Source: Neolewinella lacunae
GTDB taxonomy: Bacteria > Bacteroidota > Bacteroidia > Chitinophagales > Saprospiraceae
Direction of reading: 5' to 3'
Assembly (NCBI RefSeq): GCF_014349155.1
Contig: NZ_JACSIT010000078.1
Span: 16,248 to 80,247, forward strand
DNA length: 64,000 nt
The first letter of the stretch is position 1, and each line of letters begins with the position of its first letter. Shown here piece by piece: positions 1-8,278 of the stretch. The translations under genes and the position numbers were made by a program. The notes below the pieces were generated by a model. It was given only the letters and a program-made list of their open reading frames with translations. It ran no database searches and was not told where the DNA came from.

Positions 1-17
1 CTTTAATCCTTTACTCC

Positions 18-569
18 TTACCCTCCCATCATGCAGCTATAAACAAAAGCCGGCGGCAAATTTGCCAGGGTGTAACTCACCGAAACCCGGTGGAAGTAGT
101 CTTTCAACAGGCTATAATCCTGGAGGGCGTACTGGTACTGCCGGAATTGCCCGGTAGCGCCCAGGACGATGCGCGTTTGGCGGAGAATCTCTTCTTTCAC
201 CTCCTGGGGGATCATTGAAAGCGGCAGGCTGGAAATGACGAAGTCAACGCTGCCGGGCGCGAAGTACTCCGTCAGCCGCTCCGCCCCGACGGCCAACACT
301 TCGAGCCGGTCATCACCAATGTTGGCCAGCTCCGCTACGAAGGATGGGTTAATTTCAAACGCAGTCACTTTACTGCCGGGGTGAATCCGTTCCAGTATGG
401 CGTGAGTGATGCTGCCGTCTCCCGGTCCTAACTCAACAATGTTAACCGGTCGGTCAGCCGGGAGTGCCGCCACCAGCCGCTTCGCCAGCGCTGGCGACGA
501 ACTGGCAATTGCCCCGGTAGTGCGGATGTTCTTCACCGCCTCTTTAAAAAAGGACCACTTCTTGCCCAT
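18..569 (-). CDS. Class I SAM-dependent methyltransferase
   Basis: A 183-residue protein. The SAM-binding glycine motif is visible as VELGPGDGSIT, followed by an acidic residue ending the second strand (VTAFEINP) and a later SSLPLS segment. The layout resembles phospholipid N-methyltransferases and rRNA adenine dimethylase-like enzymes, but the substrate cannot be told. The frame is open further upstream to 668, but that part falls toward the tandem repeat. I chose the ATG at 569, which gives MGKKWSFFKEAV and the usual N-terminal helix of this group. It is the last gene before the window edge on this strand and stands apart from its neighbours. Confidence 0.75.
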   Translation of the reverse strand: MGKKWSFFKEAVKNIRTTGAIASSSPALAKRLVAALPADRPVNIVELGPGDGSITHAILERIHPGSKVTAFEINPSFVAELANIGDDRLEVLAVGAERLTEYFAPGSVDFVISSLPLSMIPQEVKEEILRQTRIVLGATGQFRQYQYALQDYSLLKDYFHRVSVSYTLANLPPAFVYSCMMGG

Positions 570-611
570 GCGATAAGTCAAATTAAAGGACCAAGGTAGT
601 CTTTTTTCAAC

Positions 612-868
612 AGGTATTGTCGGGGCTTTAGCCCAACTATCCCACCTTCTCGACCAAAGGTCGCCCAAGGTATTGTCGCGGCTTCAGCCCGACCACCCCA
701 CCTTTCGGGCGTCGGCCCGACTACCCCTTCCTCCCGATCAAAGGTCGCCCAAGGTATTGTCGCGGCTTCAGCCCGACCACCCCACCTTTCGGGCGTCAGC
801 CCGACTACCCCTTCCTCCCGACCAAAGGTCGCCCAAGGTATTGTCGCGGCTTCAGCCCGACCACCCCA
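612..868. repeat. 84-bp tandem repeat with REP-like hairpins
   Basis: Two full units, 668-751 and 752-835, differ at only two positions. A partial third unit covers 836-868, and a shorter diverged copy lies at 612-667. Each unit carries a GGCTTCAGCCC-type small palindrome and a second GGGCGTCGGCCC-type one. Because 84 is a multiple of three, the array stays open as 28-residue repeats on the + strand, but nothing suggests that it is translated. It sits directly upstream of the methyltransferase gene. Confidence 0.85.
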
Positions 869-885
869 AGACCGCAGACCCCAGG

Positions 886-1173
886 TTAATCCAAAAAATA
901 CTCCAACAAAGCCTCCAACTCCTGCCCAATGGTCTGGTCCGGGCGGCTCCGGCCAGCCCTGGCGTACCAGTAATCCGCGTTCGGCTTATCCCCTTCCATG
1001 CGGTGCAGTAGTGCGTGTATCCAGGCCGCGTCGCGCCCTGGCGTAGCGTCAATGAGGTCGTGGGCCTCCTGCCAGTGCCGCTTACTGATCAACCAGAGGG
1101 CGATGATTTCTGGCCCACAGTCTACCGGGGGGGCATCCCCCTCAAGCGATTGCTGAAATTCGTTGCGTAGCAA
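886..1173 (-). CDS. Conserved small hypothetical protein
   Basis: A 95-residue soluble protein of unknown function. It has helical character with a WIHALLHRMEGD...ADYWYARAG segment, which I recall as a recurrent motif in small conserved bacterial proteins. A stop codon lies six codons upstream of the chosen start and no ATG is available, so the start is the TTG at 1173. The gene lies between the tandem repeat and the end of murF (1240), on the same strand as murF, and may be its downstream partner. No function is proposed. Confidence 0.6.
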   Translation of the reverse strand: MLRNEFQQSLEGDAPPVDCGPEIIALWLISKRHWQEAHDLIDATPGRDAAWIHALLHRMEGDKPNADYWYARAGRSRPDQTIGQELEALLEYFLD

Positions 1174-1239
1174 GGGAAATGGGGAGTTTTATCGAAAGGA
1201 AAATGTTCGTTTCAAAAAGTGAAGGTAGCGCGGGTTCCG

Positions 1240-2574
1240 CTACGGTAGGCTATCCTCGGCCAGTAATTGCTCCAGGCGGTTCCCCCGGCTTCCTTTTACG
1301 AACACTGTTTTGCCAGACCAATCCTGCGCCCAAAACCACTTGGCCAGTTCCGTGCTGTTGGCAAACCACGGGCGCTCAAATTCTCTGGCGGCTTCCCGCG
1401 TTCCTTCCCCCACCAAAATCACCGTTTGTGCCGCCTGGCCGGCCCGCAGTGCAATGCGTCGGTGGGCAGCCGCCGCCGCCTCCCCCAACTCCAGCATTTC
1501 GCCGAGAATGGCCACGGCGGCCTCCGGACGGTAATCGGCCGCAAAACCCGCTAAGGCCGCTTCCATGCTGCTGGGGTTGGCGTTGTAAGCGTCCCAGTAA
1601 AAGTTCACATTCCGGTGTTGCAAAGCCTGGCTGCGGTGGTTGGCCGAACGGTAGGCCTCCAGCGCCGCAACAATCTCCCGCCCCGGTACCTTGAAGTATT
1701 TCCCCACCGCAATGGCCGTCTTCACATTCTGCAAATTGTGCTGCCCGCTCAGGTGGACCCGGCAGCGCAGCAACGCTCCGCCCCCGCTCAAAAAACCTAC
1801 CTCAATTTCCGGATGGAGGGCAAAGACCTGGATTTCCATCTCCGGCACCTCCGCCGTTGGCGCCTCGCTGACCTGGTAGCCAATGATCCGCGTACATGCG
1901 GCGGCCATTTGGCTCAGGTGAGATTCATCCCGGTTTACGAAGGCCACTCCGTTGGTAGCGGCCAGGTAATCGTACAGTTCTCCCTTGCCCGCAATTACGC
2001 CAGCCTTGCCGCCAAAGCCCTCCAGGTGGGCCTCCCCCACGTTGGTCACCAAACCGTGCGTGGGAAGGCCCAGGGTACACAACTCGGCAATATCTCCCCG
2101 CCGGTTGGCCCCCATCTCCAGAATGGTCATCTCCGTATCCTCCGGCGTGGCCAGTACCGTCAGAGGCAACCCAAGGTGGTTATTGTAATTGCCCGGCGTA
2201 GCGTGGACGCGGTACTGCCGCGACATCACCGCCCGCACCAGTTCCTTAGTGGTGGTCTTCCCGTTGCTGCCCGTGATGGCCAAGACGGGCATCCGGTGCC
2301 TTCGCCGGTGTTCAATGGCCAGCTGCTGCAACGCCACCAGGCTATCTTCCACCAGCAAGTAGCGCTTGTCCTGCGTCACCACGGCCGCAGGGTCATCCAC
2401 TACCGCGTAGGCCGCCCCTGCCGCCAGGGCCTGGGCTGCGTAGTCGCTCCCCTTCACCTGCGTCCCCGTCAGGCCCACAAACAAATCACCCGGCCCCACC
2501 TGCCGGCTGTCAATCCGCACCCGGGGGTGGGCCTGGTAAATGGCGTAAAGCGCAGCGTCGCTAGTGTAAGTCAT
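1240..2574 (-). CDS. murF: UDP-N-acetylmuramoyl-tripeptide--D-alanyl-D-alanine ligase
   Basis: MurF joins D-Ala-D-Ala to UDP-MurNAc-tripeptide in the cytoplasm, the last soluble step of the peptidoglycan precursor pathway. The 444-residue protein shows the Mur ligase order: an N-terminal substrate domain (IDSRQVGPGDLFVG), the ATP-binding loop GSNGKTTT near residues 102-109, NYNNHLGLP, EMGANRRGDI, and a C-terminal ligase domain with YNANPSSM. The ATG at 2574 begins MTYTSDA; the frame is open a little further but only with weaker starts. It follows gldJ on the same strand, a pairing I recall from other gliding Bacteroidota. A strong palindrome and a possible promoter lie between the two. Confidence 0.95.
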   Translation of the reverse strand: MTYTSDAALYAIYQAHPRVRIDSRQVGPGDLFVGLTGTQVKGSDYAAQALAAGAAYAVVDDPAAVVTQDKRYLLVEDSLVALQQLAIEHRRRHRMPVLAITGSNGKTTTKELVRAVMSRQYRVHATPGNYNNHLGLPLTVLATPEDTEMTILEMGANRRGDIAELCTLGLPTHGLVTNVGEAHLEGFGGKAGVIAGKGELYDYLAATNGVAFVNRDESHLSQMAAACTRIIGYQVSEAPTAEVPEMEIQVFALHPEIEVGFLSGGGALLRCRVHLSGQHNLQNVKTAIAVGKYFKVPGREIVAALEAYRSANHRSQALQHRNVNFYWDAYNANPSSMEAALAGFAADYRPEAAVAILGEMLELGEAAAAAHRRIALRAGQAAQTVILVGEGTREAAREFERPWFANSTELAKWFWAQDWSGKTVFVKGSRGNRLEQLLAEDSLP

Positions 2575-2578
2575 GGGG

Positions 2579-2586
2579 CAAATATA
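2579..2586 (-). promoter_or_regulatory. Candidate -7 box of murF (TATATTTG)
   Basis: TATATTTG on the minus strand fits the Bacteroidota -7 consensus TAnnTTTG. Only four bases (CCCC) separate it from the murF ATG, so transcription starting at the usual distance would give a leaderless message. No convincing -33 TTTG was found. Confidence 0.35.
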
Positions 2587-2588
2587 GG

Positions 2589-2619
2589 AAGTCCCCGTTG
2601 GCAGTGCCAACGGGGACTT
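2589..2619 (-). terminator. Perfect 15-bp palindrome between gldJ and murF
   Basis: Arms 2589-2603 and 2605-2619 are perfectly complementary around a single central base. The palindrome sits between the gldJ stop and the murF start. It lacks a T-tract on either side, so it could be a terminator of the gldJ message, an RNA-stability element or a protein site. Terminator is the most economical reading. Confidence 0.5.
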
Positions 2620-2656
2620 TCAGTCATCTTACCCGCCGGTTGCGGGGCAGCAAAGC

Positions 2657-4168
2657 TTAGCGGCGGGTACGGCGGCTCTTCTTAGGATCCGCACCGAAGC
2701 GGTTGCCACTGCGGCCCGTTCCGGATACGGAGGAGTCTCCACCCACGGAAATCATCGCACAACGGAAGCCAACCGTACGGCTGGATTTGTCTTCGTCCAT
2801 GAAGCGGCGGGTACCGGGGCTCAGCCAGTAGGCACGGTCGGCCCAGCTGCCGCCCTTGTACACGCGGGCTTTGTCACTGATCAGCGTGTGTTCGTTGGTG
2901 GCGTATTCTGCTTCACTCTGGTCGTCACCGTCCAGGTAATTGAATACCCGGCCTTTCTTATAGTTGTCGCGCTCGGCGGCATCAGCGTCGTCCACGTATT
3001 CGTACTGGAGGCGACCGAGGCTGTCTTTGGGCAGCGGACGTCCATCAACGGGGTCACGCTTCAGTTGGCGGAAATCGTTACCGCGGAAGGAGTTAAGGTC
3101 GTGGTTTTCAAAGTCGTTAAGCGTCTGGGAAGTCAGCGGACGGTAAAGGTCTTCCACCCATTCGTTGACGTTACCGGCCATGTTGTAGAGGCCGAAATCG
3201 TTCGGGAAGTTTTCCGTGACGGCGGTCGTTACGGAAGAACCGTCGTTGGGCTTGCCGGCAATACCCATGTAGTCACCACCCCGGCGCTTGAAGTTGGCGT
3301 ACATCTGTCCCTGGTAGCGGTCGTGGCGCTGGTAACGCATGCTGTTGCCAGACCAGGGGTAAATGCGGCGGTCGGTGTAGTTTTCGTCTTTTTCGTTGGC
3401 TTGCAGACCGGGCAGTGCCAAAGCAGCGTATTCCCATTCTGCTTCCGTGGGGAGGCGGAACTCCGGCTGGAGCATACCGTCTTCCTTACGTACCTGGCGG
3501 TCACCGCCCGTACGCAAGTCTTTAACTCCTTTGCGCACGTCTCCGGTGTACTGGCCAGCGAAGTAAGAGTCGGTAACGAATACCTGGTCGTCCTTCGGAG
3601 CGGGGTTGGGGTTGAGGATGCCTTTGTCAATCAGGATGGCCTCGTTTACCCGGTCGGTCCGCCAACGGGCGTACTCGCGGGCCTGCCGCCAGCTGACGCC
3701 CACCACGGGGTGGTCTTTGGTAGCGGGGTGACGCAGGTAGTTTTCTACGTAAGGCTCATTGTAGGAAAGTTCGTCCCGCCATACGAGGGTATCGGGCAGG
3801 GCCCCCAGGTACACCTCGGGGTAAGACTCACCGTAGGCCAGGTTGGTCCAATCCAGGTACAACAGGTAGTCAGCATTGCTGATCTCGGTCCGGTCCATGA
3901 AAAAGGTAGAGACCGTTACACGGCGGGGAATGTTGTCCCAGTCGTAAGGAACGTCCTCTTCGGTGAAACCCATCACAAAGTTTCCGCCGGGGATGAGCAC
4001 CATGTTGGGGGGCGTTTCCTGACCAGCGTAGTCTTGCTTAGTTTCGAAACCTCCCCACTTGGTGTCGTTCATTTTCCAATTGGTGGTCGCCGAGCGGTCG
4101 TTCCGCCCGCAGGAGGAAAGGATAACCGCCAGGCCGAGGAAGGGAAGTGCTTTGAGCAAATATTTCAT
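2657..4168 (-). CDS. gldJ: Gliding motility lipoprotein GldJ (FGE-sulfatase fold)
   Basis: An outer-membrane-attached lipoprotein of the gliding/T9SS machinery, 503 residues. The signal peptide ends in ILSSC with the lipidated cysteine at residue 20. The segments that follow, NWKMNDTKWGGF, MVLIPGGNFVMG, RHPATKDHPVVGVSWRQAREYARWRTDRVNEA, NMAGNVNEWV and GGSWADRAYWLSPGTRR, are the sulfatase-modifying-factor fold in the version I know from Flavobacterium GldJ rather than GldK. Adjacency to murF supports GldJ. The start at 4168 is the Met that gives a clean lipoprotein signal. A basic tail (KKSRRTRR) ends the protein. Confidence 0.9.
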   Translation of the reverse strand: MKYLLKALPFLGLAVILSSCGRNDRSATTNWKMNDTKWGGFETKQDYAGQETPPNMVLIPGGNFVMGFTEEDVPYDWDNIPRRVTVSTFFMDRTEISNADYLLYLDWTNLAYGESYPEVYLGALPDTLVWRDELSYNEPYVENYLRHPATKDHPVVGVSWRQAREYARWRTDRVNEAILIDKGILNPNPAPKDDQVFVTDSYFAGQYTGDVRKGVKDLRTGGDRQVRKEDGMLQPEFRLPTEAEWEYAALALPGLQANEKDENYTDRRIYPWSGNSMRYQRHDRYQGQMYANFKRRGGDYMGIAGKPNDGSSVTTAVTENFPNDFGLYNMAGNVNEWVEDLYRPLTSQTLNDFENHDLNSFRGNDFRQLKRDPVDGRPLPKDSLGRLQYEYVDDADAAERDNYKKGRVFNYLDGDDQSEAEYATNEHTLISDKARVYKGGSWADRAYWLSPGTRRFMDEDKSSRTVGFRCAMISVGGDSSVSGTGRSGNRFGADPKKSRRTRR

Positions 4169-4207
4169 AAAGCTGAGGTAAACCGGATTGTTGCCAAAAT
4201 GAGGGCG

Positions 4208-4215
4208 CAAAGATA
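4208..4215 (-). promoter_or_regulatory. Candidate -7 box of gldJ (TATCTTTG)
   Basis: TATCTTTG matches TAnnTTTG and is 39 bases upstream of the gldJ ATG. The -33 element is not evident. Confidence 0.45.
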
Positions 4216-4352
4216 CAACGCAGTAATATTCTGCGCAGGGATGACGGCGCCTGTGGGAGTTAAACCGTCAAGGCCTCCCCTCTATTGTGTTGGGATTCTT
4301 AATTTTTTCAAGCCGGAGCCGCTTTCGGCCGGGCTGCCACTGTGGCGCCGGA

Positions 4353-4955
4353 TCAGTTTCCGGCGGACTTCCGGCGGTTGATCTCGTCTTGCAGTTCGCG
4401 CCGCAATTTTTGCTCTACCTCGAGGCGCTGTTTCTTGCTTTTGTCTAGCTCATCGCTCAGTTTTACGTTGTGGCTGCGGGCTTCCTGACTGCTGGCCACG
4501 GCCAGGCGCATCCGCGCCAGCGCAAACAGGGCCACTACCAGAAGCAGGATAATGGCCGTCCACATGATGACACTGTACGTTGCCTTAGGTACCCCCACCC
4601 CAAGTAGGTTCATGTTGTCCTGTTCATCGGCCAGGATGCGGATCTTTTCTTCCCGCTCGGTGATGTTGTTGGATTGTTCCAGAATCAGGCGCTCGTTGTC
4701 CGCAATCTCCTGTTTCAGCGCAGCAATCGTATCGGTGTAGCCGGAGAGCGAGTCCTGCACGTTGTTGATAAAGGCAGCCAGGTAGGCCTCCCGGATGACC
4801 CGGAAATCCTGGTAACGGTTGGAACCCTTCACCATATTCTGAAACTGAATCGTCAGAGAGGAAGAATCGGCACGGGCGGGGTTACCCACTTGAGCAAAAG
4901 CCAAGGGGGAGCAGCAAAACAGCAAAAAGCAGGAGAAAATAAGGGATCGCAACAT
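4353..4955 (-). CDS. Signal peptide, coiled coil and single TM protein
   Basis: A 200-residue exported protein of unknown function. It has an N-terminal signal peptide (ending AFAQ), a region with a YQDFRVIREAYLAAFINNVQDSL pattern split around residue 60, a coiled coil to about residue 115, the conserved-looking LLGVGVPKATY segment, one transmembrane helix (about 130-150) and a charged second coiled coil. I recall short Bacteroidota proteins of this build that databases sometimes label tRNA (guanine-N1)-methyltransferase, which this sequence does not support because no methyltransferase motif is visible. It lies upstream of gldJ on the same strand, with a weak TATACTTG at 4976-4983. Confidence 0.75.
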   Translation of the reverse strand: MLRSLIFSCFLLFCCSPLAFAQVGNPARADSSSLTIQFQNMVKGSNRYQDFRVIREAYLAAFINNVQDSLSGYTDTIAALKQEIADNERLILEQSNNITEREEKIRILADEQDNMNLLGVGVPKATYSVIMWTAIILLLVVALFALARMRLAVASSQEARSHNVKLSDELDKSKKQRLEVEQKLRRELQDEINRRKSAGN

Positions 4956-5168
4956 CAGTCGTTGAGGTTTTGGGGCAAGTATACGGCGGTAAAGATAGCC
5001 CTACCCGACACGGAAGCACAGAATTTTAACGTTATCCTTCCCACCTTTGGCTATTCCCACAGCCGACGCGGCACTTGTTGCGGAAGCCGTGCCGCAGAAG
5101 TGGGCCCTAGCGCGTATTTTCGCTCGTCGCCACCGCCGCCGTCCGTTTTGTCTTCCCAATCCCGCGCT

Positions 5169-7748
5169 ATGAAGTATTACCAACTCCTCCTTGCTTCCTT
5201 CCTTCTGGGAGCCTGGCTTTTGATCGGCAGCTACCCCGGGCTTGGGGGCTTACCCGTGCCGGCACTGGGGGAATTTTTCAACCCTGCCACCGGTTTCTGG
5301 CGCAATACGCAGCCCGCCCTTTCCCTCCGCCGTGGGCAACGCAGCATCGCCAGCGCACACCCGCTGGCCGCTGGCGACATCTTCTTTGACGACCGCGGCG
5401 TCCCCCACATTTTCGCCCCAACCCTGGAGAACGCCTGCTTCCTCCAAGGCTACAGCCACGCCGCCGACCGCCTCTGGCAGATGGATATTTCCACCCGTGC
5501 AACCGAAGGCACCCTGAGCGAGGTCCTCGGCCAGCGCACCCTGGAGCGCGACCGCGACCAAGTCCGCCGTGGTTTCCGCTCCGCCGCCCAGCGGGAAATT
5601 GATACCATGCGCGTCCATTTCCCCGACGATTACCGCTACCTGGAAGCCTACGCCGCAGGTATCAATGCCTGGATCGATCAACTCCAACCCAGGGATTACC
5701 CCGTAGAGTACAAACTTCTCGGCCACCAGCCGCTGCACTGGAGCCCCTACCGTACCGCCCTGCTGATGAAGGGCATGTCCCAATCCCTGAGCGGCTACAA
5801 CGTCGATGCCAAAACCGTAAAAACCCGCGAGCGCCTGGGGGCGGAACGCTACGCAGAGCTGTTCCCCGAGCGCTTCCCCGGCGCCAGCCCGATCGTCCCC
5901 GACGCCAGCGGAGCGAGACCCTCGGCCGTTCCCACACTGCCCGTGCTGCCCATTCCTGAGGTTGGCGATGCCAGCGCCCCCGGCCCCACACTTCCGCAGC
6001 GGGACTTTGCTGGCCAGCCTTCCCCCGCACCTGCGGCCGCGCCCACTACTACCAGCCGCTCCGCCTACCACGCAGGCTCCCCCCAACTGAATACGCTGAC
6101 CGACCCACACGCGGTGCCCGAGGCCCTGCCCTACACCCTTCTCCCCCCTCACCCAAGCAACGGCTCCAACAACTGGGCGGTGAGCAGCGAGCATTCCAAC
6201 ACGGGCTACCCCCTGCTGGCCAGCGACCCCCACCTTAACCTTACCCTGCCCAGCATCTGGTGTGAAGTCCAGATTCACCTGCCCGGCGTAAACGCCCGCG
6301 GCGTCGGCCTCCCCGGTGCCCCCGGCATCATGATTGGCTTCAACGACCACGTCGCCTACGGCGAAACCAACGTTGGCCACGACGTGACCGACTGGTTCAA
6401 GATCACCTGGACGGACTCTTCCCGCACCCACTATCTGCTGGACGGGGCACCGACTCCCGCCACGCTCGTCCGCGATACGCTGCGGGTGAAGGGGCAGGCC
6501 GCTGAGGTCATCGTCACCCCCTACACCATTTTCGGGCCGGTGCCTTATACGGAAGGCCCCTACGCCGACCACGCCATGCGCTACCTGGCCCAGGACGCGC
6601 CCGGGGCGGGGCAGCGCCCCCACACCATCGTGGGAACCTTTCTGGGCCTGATGCGGGCCACCAACTACGGCGACTACGAGCAGGCGCTGCGGGGTTACGT
6701 AGACCCCGCCCAGAATTTCCTCTTCGCCGCCAAGGATGGTGACATTGCCATCCGCCCCAATGGCTTTTTCCCTCTGCGCGGAACGGGCAACGGCACCACC
6801 CCCGCTGCCGGAGACACCCGGGCCAACAACTGGCGGGGCTATATCCCCTTCGAGGAGCGCCCCGTACACCGCAACCCCACCCGCGGCTTCGTCTCTTCGG
6901 CCAATCAGGTGACTACCGGCCCCTACTACCCTTACCCCTACACGGGAAATTTTGATGAATACCGTGGCCGTTACATCAACCGAAGACTCAGCGACGAGCC
7001 CATCTTCAACCAGCGCACGATGAAGGAACTGCAACTGAGCAGCTACTCCCTGCTGGCCGAAGAACTTACCCCCATCCTCATCGCCCGCATCAACCGCAAA
7101 TCCCTCACCCCCGAAGGCCAGGCCCTGCTGCGCGTCATCTCCGAATGGGACTACCACTACGAAGGCAATAGCCGCGCCCCTACGCTGTTCGAGGCCTGGC
7201 GTACCAAAGTATACGACCTGACTTTCGACGAGATCCCCCAGGATTCCGGCTACGTCACCCCCGAACTCTGGAAATGGAATGCTTTGCTTCGTACCCAGCC
7301 CGATCATCCCATCTTCGACGTTCAGGCCAGCGACAATTTCGTCGAAACCGGCGCAACCCTCACCCAGCGGGCCTTCGATGAAATTCTGGAATCCCTGGGC
7401 GGCGAACTGCCCGCCACCTGGGCTGAAACCCGCGCTTCCTACGTACGTCACCTCGGGGCCATTCCCGGCTTCGGTTCCGGCCTCATCACCACCGGCGGCG
7501 GCCGCCACAGCCCCCGCGCCCTCAACGGCGGCAACGGTGCCAGCTGGCGAATGGTCGTGGAGCTCGGCCCCCGCCCCCGCGCCTGGGGAGCCCTGCCAGG
7601 AGGAGCCTCCGGCGACCCCGCCAGCATCTACTACGACTTCGAACTAGACAACTGGGAACACGGTCGCTACCACGAACTCGTACGCTGGGAAGACGTCACC
7701 GACGCCAAAAACAAAGCAAACGGACACTGGGCGTTCGGGGGGGATTAG
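5169..7748 (+). CDS. Penicillin acylase family protein (Ntn hydrolase)
   Basis: A predicted periplasmic amidase of the penicillin/AHL acylase family, 859 residues, made as a precursor that cuts itself into two chains. An N-terminal hydrophobic segment (residues 4-22) serves as signal or anchor. The alpha-chain motif DRGVPHIFAPTLENACFLQGYSHAADRLWQMD is recognisable in pieces near residues 75-105. The catalytic N-terminal serine of the beta chain is Ser333 in GSNNWAV. Between about residues 240 and 332 lies an unusually long Pro/Ala-rich linker, and a copy of the dispersed 18-bp motif is read in frame there as APAAAP. The frame is open to 4674, but the ATG at 5169 gives the signal segment. The substrate is unknown. 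Confidence 0.9.
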   Translation: MKYYQLLLASFLLGAWLLIGSYPGLGGLPVPALGEFFNPATGFWRNTQPALSLRRGQRSIASAHPLAAGDIFFDDRGVPHIFAPTLENACFLQGYSHAADRLWQMDISTRATEGTLSEVLGQRTLERDRDQVRRGFRSAAQREIDTMRVHFPDDYRYLEAYAAGINAWIDQLQPRDYPVEYKLLGHQPLHWSPYRTALLMKGMSQSLSGYNVDAKTVKTRERLGAERYAELFPERFPGASPIVPDASGARPSAVPTLPVLPIPEVGDASAPGPTLPQRDFAGQPSPAPAAAPTTTSRSAYHAGSPQLNTLTDPHAVPEALPYTLLPPHPSNGSNNWAVSSEHSNTGYPLLASDPHLNLTLPSIWCEVQIHLPGVNARGVGLPGAPGIMIGFNDHVAYGETNVGHDVTDWFKITWTDSSRTHYLLDGAPTPATLVRDTLRVKGQAAEVIVTPYTIFGPVPYTEGPYADHAMRYLAQDAPGAGQRPHTIVGTFLGLMRATNYGDYEQALRGYVDPAQNFLFAAKDGDIAIRPNGFFPLRGTGNGTTPAAGDTRANNWRGYIPFEERPVHRNPTRGFVSSANQVTTGPYYPYPYTGNFDEYRGRYINRRLSDEPIFNQRTMKELQLSSYSLLAEELTPILIARINRKSLTPEGQALLRVISEWDYHYEGNSRAPTLFEAWRTKVYDLTFDEIPQDSGYVTPELWKWNALLRTQPDHPIFDVQASDNFVETGATLTQRAFDEILESLGGELPATWAETRASYVRHLGAIPGFGSGLITTGGGRHSPRALNGGNGASWRMVVELGPRPRAWGALPGGASGDPASIYYDFELDNWEHGRYHELVRWEDVTDAKNKANGHWAFGGD
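6027..6044 (+). repeat. Dispersed 18-bp motif, copy inside penicillin acylase gene
   Basis: GCACCTGCGGCCGCGCCC, in frame as APAAAP within the linker before the nucleophile serine. It is one of about 13 copies in the window. Confidence 0.8.
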
Positions 7749-7780
7749 CGCAGGATATTCATAGCAAAAATCCAAAACCA

Positions 7781-8212
7781 ATGAATTGGCTCACAAAAAT
7801 TATCGTCTACCTGAAGTGGAAGAAAGTTGATGTAGCCACTATCAATCGTTGGATCGAGGAAGGAAACGTGGAATTGCTATCCTTCACTTTAGACCACGGA
7901 TTTTATAAGGAAAGAATCGGAGCCATCCGGGCGCTTACTAAGCTGAGGGCTAAAGCGTTACTCCCCAAACTCCTGACGGTCGCTAAGAAGGACATTGAAG
8001 TCGTGGCCAAAGAAGCCATAGAAGCGATCAAAATAATTGATAGCTCATCCGCCTTTCAGGATCAACTCAACGCCCTAGAAAAATACTGGGCCATAAGAAA
8101 CAGTCCGTCCTCTAGCGACCCATCAAAACGGAAAGTGGAATGGCTGAACAAGAAAGAGAAGATGAAAATGTTGGAACGGGTGCGCGAACAGCTGAAAACA
8201 AGGATGCGGTAG
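7781..8212 (+). CDS. HEAT-repeat-like hypothetical protein
   Basis: A 143-residue basic protein, 32 bases downstream of the penicillin acylase gene on the same strand. Residues 45-90 (KERIGAIRALTKLRAKALLPKL and the following helix pair, read in parts) have the alternating helix pattern of HEAT repeats. The C-terminus is rich in Lys/Glu/Arg. Base composition is visibly more AT-rich than the neighbours, which may mean recent acquisition. No function can be assigned. Confidence 0.7.
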   Translation: MNWLTKIIVYLKWKKVDVATINRWIEEGNVELLSFTLDHGFYKERIGAIRALTKLRAKALLPKLLTVAKKDIEVVAKEAIEAIKIIDSSSAFQDQLNALEKYWAIRNSPSSSDPSKRKVEWLNKKEKMKMLERVREQLKTRMR

Positions 8213-8278
8213 CTAGAACCTTCTCCCAAAGCGTTGGCAAATAGGTCTTGCCGGCCCAACTTTCTCTCAACCTTTCCG

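Noticed and set aside
673..1011. A + strand frame encoding 28-residue repeats
   Set aside because: It is produced by the 84-bp tandem repeat whose length is a multiple of three; no start context or homology supports it.
5250..7508. A 752-codon open frame on the minus strand
   Set aside because: Antisense to the penicillin acylase gene and Gly/Val-rich, as expected from a high-GC shadow frame.
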